NCBI RefSeq assembly: GCF_001238295.1
Contig: NZ_LGXZ01000013.1
Location: 1 to 64,000, forward strand
From: Ruegeria sp. 6PALISEP08
GTDB taxonomy: Bacteria > Pseudomonadota > Alphaproteobacteria > Rhodobacterales > Rhodobacteraceae
DNA: 64,000 bases
Direction of reading: 5' to 3'
Part shown: positions 60,899 to 64,000 of the stretch, one piece after another
Layout: every line of letters begins with the position of its first letter
How positions within the stretch are numbered: position 1 is the first letter of the stretch
Position numbers and translations under genes: made by a program
Notes under the pieces: model-generated
Seen by the model: the letters and a program-made list of their open reading frames with translations, nothing else
What the model was told of the DNA's origin: nothing
Database searches by the model: none

Positions 60899-61786
60899 AT
60901 GGAACTTCGTCGCATTCGATATTTTCTTACCGTCGCACGCACACTCAATTTTTCTCAAGCTGCGAGAGAATTAAAGATCTCGCAACCTGCATTGAGTAAA
61001 GCAATCCAGCAGCTTGAATCGGAATTTGGCGGATCTCTGATCCGAAGAGAAGGGCGTTTGACGCACTTGACCCACCTGGGTGAACGCATGCGTACCTCTC
61101 TTCAGGAGGTGGAGGATGCAGCAAGTCGCGCTGCACAGCTTGCATCACGGATTGCGAAGACCGAAACCGCATGTATCCGTATTGCGATCATGTGCACCAT
61201 AGACCCGGGCAAGGTAGGCCGTTGTCTGGCGCAGTTCCAGCAAGACAACCCGACGCTGTCGATTGAGTTGCTGGATTTCACCGCTGCAACGATTCAAGAG
61301 GCGCTATTGAATGGCAAAGTCGACGTCGCAATCATTGGCAGCCCTGTCGAAGCTGTTCCACGAATGCGCACCCATGAATTGTTTCAGGAACGCATGGTGA
61401 TGTCCTGCGGATTGCAAAACCGGTTGGCTCAACGCGAGTCGATCCCTCTGAAGATGATCGCCGAGTTTCCCTATATAGACAGGTTGCGATGCGAGTTTCG
61501 GGATATGATCTTGTCGATGGTTGAAAAGAACGATGTGAACCTGAATGTCGTGGCCAGCAGCGAGCGGGAAGATTGGATAAAATCATTGCTTGCGCAAGAT
61601 CACGGTGTCTCGATCATGCCAGAAAGTTCTGCCAGTTCAGCGGGCCTGAAATCAGTGGCCTTGCGAGACCAGAATCTACTCAGATCGGTTTATTTGACGA
61701 TCCCCGCTGGACGCGAAGACCTGCCCCCTGTTCAGGCGCTGATTAAACACGTCAAATCGTTTTCTTGGTCACTTGCGTCGGGGTAA
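60899..61786 (+). CDS. LysR-family transcriptional regulator
   Basis: A 295-aa regulator starting MELRRIRYFLTVARTLNFSQAARELKISQPALSKAIQQLE, the canonical LysR helix-turn-helix, then a two-lobe effector domain (CIRIAIMCTIDPGKV onwards). The ATG at 60899 is the family start; the open frame to 60806 reads through the operator. Divergent from the two P460 genes, it probably controls them. Confidence 0.93.
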   Translation: MELRRIRYFLTVARTLNFSQAARELKISQPALSKAIQQLESEFGGSLIRREGRLTHLTHLGERMRTSLQEVEDAASRAAQLASRIAKTETACIRIAIMCTIDPGKVGRCLAQFQQDNPTLSIELLDFTAATIQEALLNGKVDVAIIGSPVEAVPRMRTHELFQERMVMSCGLQNRLAQRESIPLKMIAEFPYIDRLRCEFRDMILSMVEKNDVNLNVVASSEREDWIKSLLAQDHGVSIMPESSASSAGLKSVALRDQNLLRSVYLTIPAGREDLPPVQALIKHVKSFSWSLASG

Positions 61787-62018
61787 GCGAACGCTTTTGA
61801 ATAGTCTGACTGACACCAACGTAGTAAAACGCTCCACGTCCAAAGCAGGCTTTCGTGGGTATCGTGTGCAATTGCATTGGGCGTGCCATAACGCAACTCC
61901 TCCTACAAAACCAAAGCGGACATCTGTCCACACTGCGGCATGTGGTAGTTTGGGCTCCAATGAGACATTCGCCGCGTCCAGCATAAGTGTCAGGTTTTGG
62001 GTTCTCGGATGGAAGGCC

Positions 62019-62761
62019 TTAAATAAAAGCCGTTGGGCATCGCAGTTCCTCAAGGCTGACATCTTCTATGTTTGACAGGTCGCTCGCGTTTTTACTGCGA
62101 AGATGGGCGAGAATACCTCGCACCCGGACCTCGCCGACCCCATGTAGCTCCCGCGCGCGTTCAAGCGTGATGAGTTTGGTGCTGAGATTTCCGTACCCAG
62201 AACTTTCGCACCGGTCTGCAGTGGATAGTTTTCGCGCACAAAATCCTGCACGCAAGCCCTGAGGACCGCTGTCGCCGGGTCCGCTTCAGTATCTTTAAGC
62301 CAGGTATAGAATTCGCCCATATCTGTCGTGAAATAGGACCGCTTAGAGGAAGACCGGCGTCTGGCACGCACCAGCTCAGCTTTCAGGGCTTCCGGCCCAC
62401 TCTTCAAAATCTCGAATCCGGCCGACATGGCAGTACGCTCCAGCTCAAAATCCAAATCCGAGCGGCCGATACCGCGGTCCATGGCAATCGCCATACCTAA
62501 TGTCAGAGCGGCCTGATGAAGATGCGTCAGCTCCAGCGAGTCCAACCAGTCACCGGCGACCCCAAACTCAATACGGCGGCTCAGGTAGGTTTCAAACGAG
62601 GATCGCCCAAGCGATGTTGCGTCTTGAGCGGCTTTAAAGATCAGATCTTGGTGACGCGTTACTTGTTCAACCACATCATAGGTGCGATGTACATATGACG
62701 CGTTGGGAAGCTGGAGCAGCGGAACGCCGTGTTTTGCGCAGGTCCCAATCGGAAGCACCAA
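62019..62761 (-). pseudogene. Frameshifted TniQ-like transposition accessory gene
   Basis: The frame from 62761 reads LPIGTCAKHGVPLLQLP, a TniQ-type Cys/His region, then helical sequence, FYTWLKDTEADPATAVLRACVQDFVRENYPLQTGAKVLGTEIS. At about 62190 the homologous sequence moves to another frame, continuing TKLITLERARELHGVGEVRVRGILAHL to a stop at 62019; this end corresponds to the C-terminal helix-turn-helix of TniQ relatives in Rhodobacterales. Upstream of 62761 the frame is still partly coding-like (AFRAIYAGFLKTN) but has a TAG at 62786-62788. The gene is therefore decayed: one frameshift and at least one nonsense codon. Confidence 0.65.
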
Positions 62762-62975
62762 CCACTCGAGAAGCTGGAACGCGTTCTACGGGACAAAAGC
62801 CTCCATATTGGTCTTCAGAAACCCCGCGTAGATGGCTCGGAAAGCCGCGCGGAACCCGCGCGCACCAAGGTCAGAGGTTTTATGAGATCACTGATCGAGA
62901 GTTCGTCTGTTAGACCCGAAACGGACCTTCAGCTCGGCTTAGTGAAATGCCTGGAACGCGAGACAAAACTGCCGC

Positions 62976-64000
62976 TCAGTCATTGGGTGGTTCATAGGGG
63001 TCTGGCGTTCCCGGCGGGATCGGAGGGTGCTCCTTGAACGTTGCGATGTGCTCCTGCAACTGCGGTAGCGCCTTTTCGACCGCCCATGTGTGAGGGAAGA
63101 GTACGCTTTCGCGCTCGTGCGGATCATTCAGAAGATTGTAGACCCTTGGTGTGTCAAAAGAATTTGTCACACCAAAAGCTGTCGTATTCTCTTTGAACAG
63201 GACTTTCCAATCCTTCCATTTAACGCCGAAAATCTGTTCACCCATGTAAACGATCACGCCATCTCGATTTGAATTTGGCTGGGCACCGAGAAAGAATTCG
63301 GATTGGTCAATGCCATCAAAGGCCCGGTCTCTTGGCACCTTGCCGCCTGCAAACGTCGCGAATGTCGGAAAGAGGTCCATCGAGTGGACAACATCGTTAC
63401 TCGCAGAACCGGCAGGGATTTTCCCAGGCCATTTGATCGCAAAAGGTACGCGCATACTTCCCTCGAGGCTAGTGAAGAGAGTGCCACGCCAAGGCCCTGC
63501 GGTGCCATGAACCGCAGGTACTGGTGAGACGTTCGCGTTTCCAACTGGCAGAGCTTCGGGGCCGTTGTCGGCAGTAAAGATCACCACGGTATCATCCGAA
63601 ACACCCGCGGTCTCTAACGCATCAACGATGCGCCCGATGTAGGTGTCAGTCTGAAGTAGAATGTCGGCCCAAACACCGTTTCCAGTGGCACCATCGAATT
63701 CCTCGGACGCGATGTTTGGATAGTGGGTCTGTGTATAAGCAAGATAAATGAAAAAGGGTGCGTCGTCTTCGCTCTTCGCTTCGATGAATTCGATAGCCTT
63801 TTTTGTCAGGTCACCATCTATCTCACCGCGATAGTCCAGGTCATAGTCCCGCACTATGGATGCTGGCTCGCCTGACACACCTTGCTTGACGACGGGCTCT
63901 TCCATCTCAGCTTCAGCAAATCCCGGAAGCGTTCGCCAGACTGTAACGTCAGTGGTTTCGACGCCGTAAAACTCGTCGAATCCTTGATTCGTTGGATAGC
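62976..64000 (-). CDS. Arylsulfatase (sulfatase family), 5' part beyond the window
   Basis: The last 341 codons of a sulfatase gene; the frame is open to the window edge and reads YPTNQGFDEFYGVETTDV at the start of the visible part, a conserved sulfatase stretch that precedes FFIYLAYTQTHYPN, FTADNGPEALP, GPWRGTLFTSLEGSMRVPFAIKWPGKIPAGS and SMDLFPTFATFAGG. The catalytic C/S-x-P-x-R motif lies in the missing N-terminal part. It cleaves a sulfate ester; in marine bacteria substrates include algal polysaccharides and aryl sulfates. ATG 63905 is an internal Met, not the start. Confidence 0.92.
   Translation of the reverse strand, partial: YPTNQGFDEFYGVETTDVTVWRTLPGFAEAEMEEPVVKQGVSGEPASIVRDYDLDYRGEIDGDLTKKAIEFIEAKSEDDAPFFIYLAYTQTHYPNIASEEFDGATGNGVWADILLQTDTYIGRIVDALETAGVSDDTVVIFTADNGPEALPVGNANVSPVPAVHGTAGPWRGTLFTSLEGSMRVPFAIKWPGKIPAGSASNDVVHSMDLFPTFATFAGGKVPRDRAFDGIDQSEFFLGAQPNSNRDGVIVYMGEQIFGVKWKDWKVLFKENTTAFGVTNSFDTPRVYNLLNDPHERESVLFPHTWAVEKALPQLQEHIATFKEHPPIPPGTPDPYEPPND

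Overview
This 64 kb window looks like part of the genome of a marine alphaproteobacterium of the Rhodobacterales (Roseobacter group). The signs are moderate-to-high G+C, an alphaproteobacterial-type 5-aminolevulinate synthase, two TRAP transporters, a BCCT carrier, quaternary-amine demethylation genes and typical Rhodobacteraceae IS5 sequence. No rRNA, tRNA, CRISPR array, prophage or replication origin was recognised. It is an accessory catabolic region: six complete uptake systems (two TRAP, three ABC, one BCCT), most of them next to their own regulator and degradative enzymes, often with 1-8 bp gene overlaps.

Layout. 0-7.5 kb: a TRAP transporter operon ending in an iclR gene, divergent from a GMC oxidoreductase, then a Tat-exported flavin amine oxidase. 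7.8-15.1 kb: a lacI-led operon for uptake and hydrolysis of a carbohydrate or glycoside (binding protein, two unusual permeases, GH63-like hydrolase, ATPase), with a perfect 16-bp LacI-type palindrome just upstream. 15.1-16.0 kb: non-coding, repeat-rich. 16.0-25.6 kb: a ten-gene operon (cyclase-like hydrolase, cupin, SDR, hydroxyacyl-CoA dehydrogenase-like enzyme, a Liv-type ABC transporter, a beta-keto acid cleavage enzyme) with a divergent iclR. 25.8-34.5 kb: a ten-gene aromatic-catabolism operon (FAH hydrolase, RutE-like nitroreductase, OsmC, TRAP transporter, intradiol dioxygenase, and an exported module of amidohydrolase, FixH/YtkA-like protein and di-heme peroxidase), with divergent yciI-like and gntR genes. 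35.2-36.0 kb: a dead, truncated IS5-family copy.

36.2-50.0 kb is the most interesting part. A BCCT carrier, a tetR and an omega-aminotransferase are followed by a seven-gene operon: PotBCAD-type ABC transporter, trimethylamine-dehydrogenase-like flavoprotein, quaternary-ammonium-type Rieske oxygenase and non-pyrrolysine MttB homologue. A second, paralogous tetR is divergent from that operon. The two tetR intergenic regions carry nearly the same 18-bp palindrome, which suggests one regulon for a methylated amine that may also carry a primary amino group.

50.1-53.4 kb: an lrp / diaminopropionate ammonia-lyase / M20 hydrolase islet lying between two copies of a 46-bp imperfect direct repeat. 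53.5-59.5 kb: an unusual operon of 5-aminolevulinate synthase, glutamate-synthase-like FMN protein, acetolactate-synthase-like TPP enzyme and aldehyde dehydrogenase. 59.6-61.8 kb: tandem cytochrome P460-type proteins divergent from a lysR, with overlapping palindromes between them. 62.0-64.0 kb: a frameshifted TniQ-like pseudogene and the 3' part of an arylsulfatase gene that runs off the window. Functions are inferred from residues and family knowledge recalled without database searches; substrates are mostly unknown.
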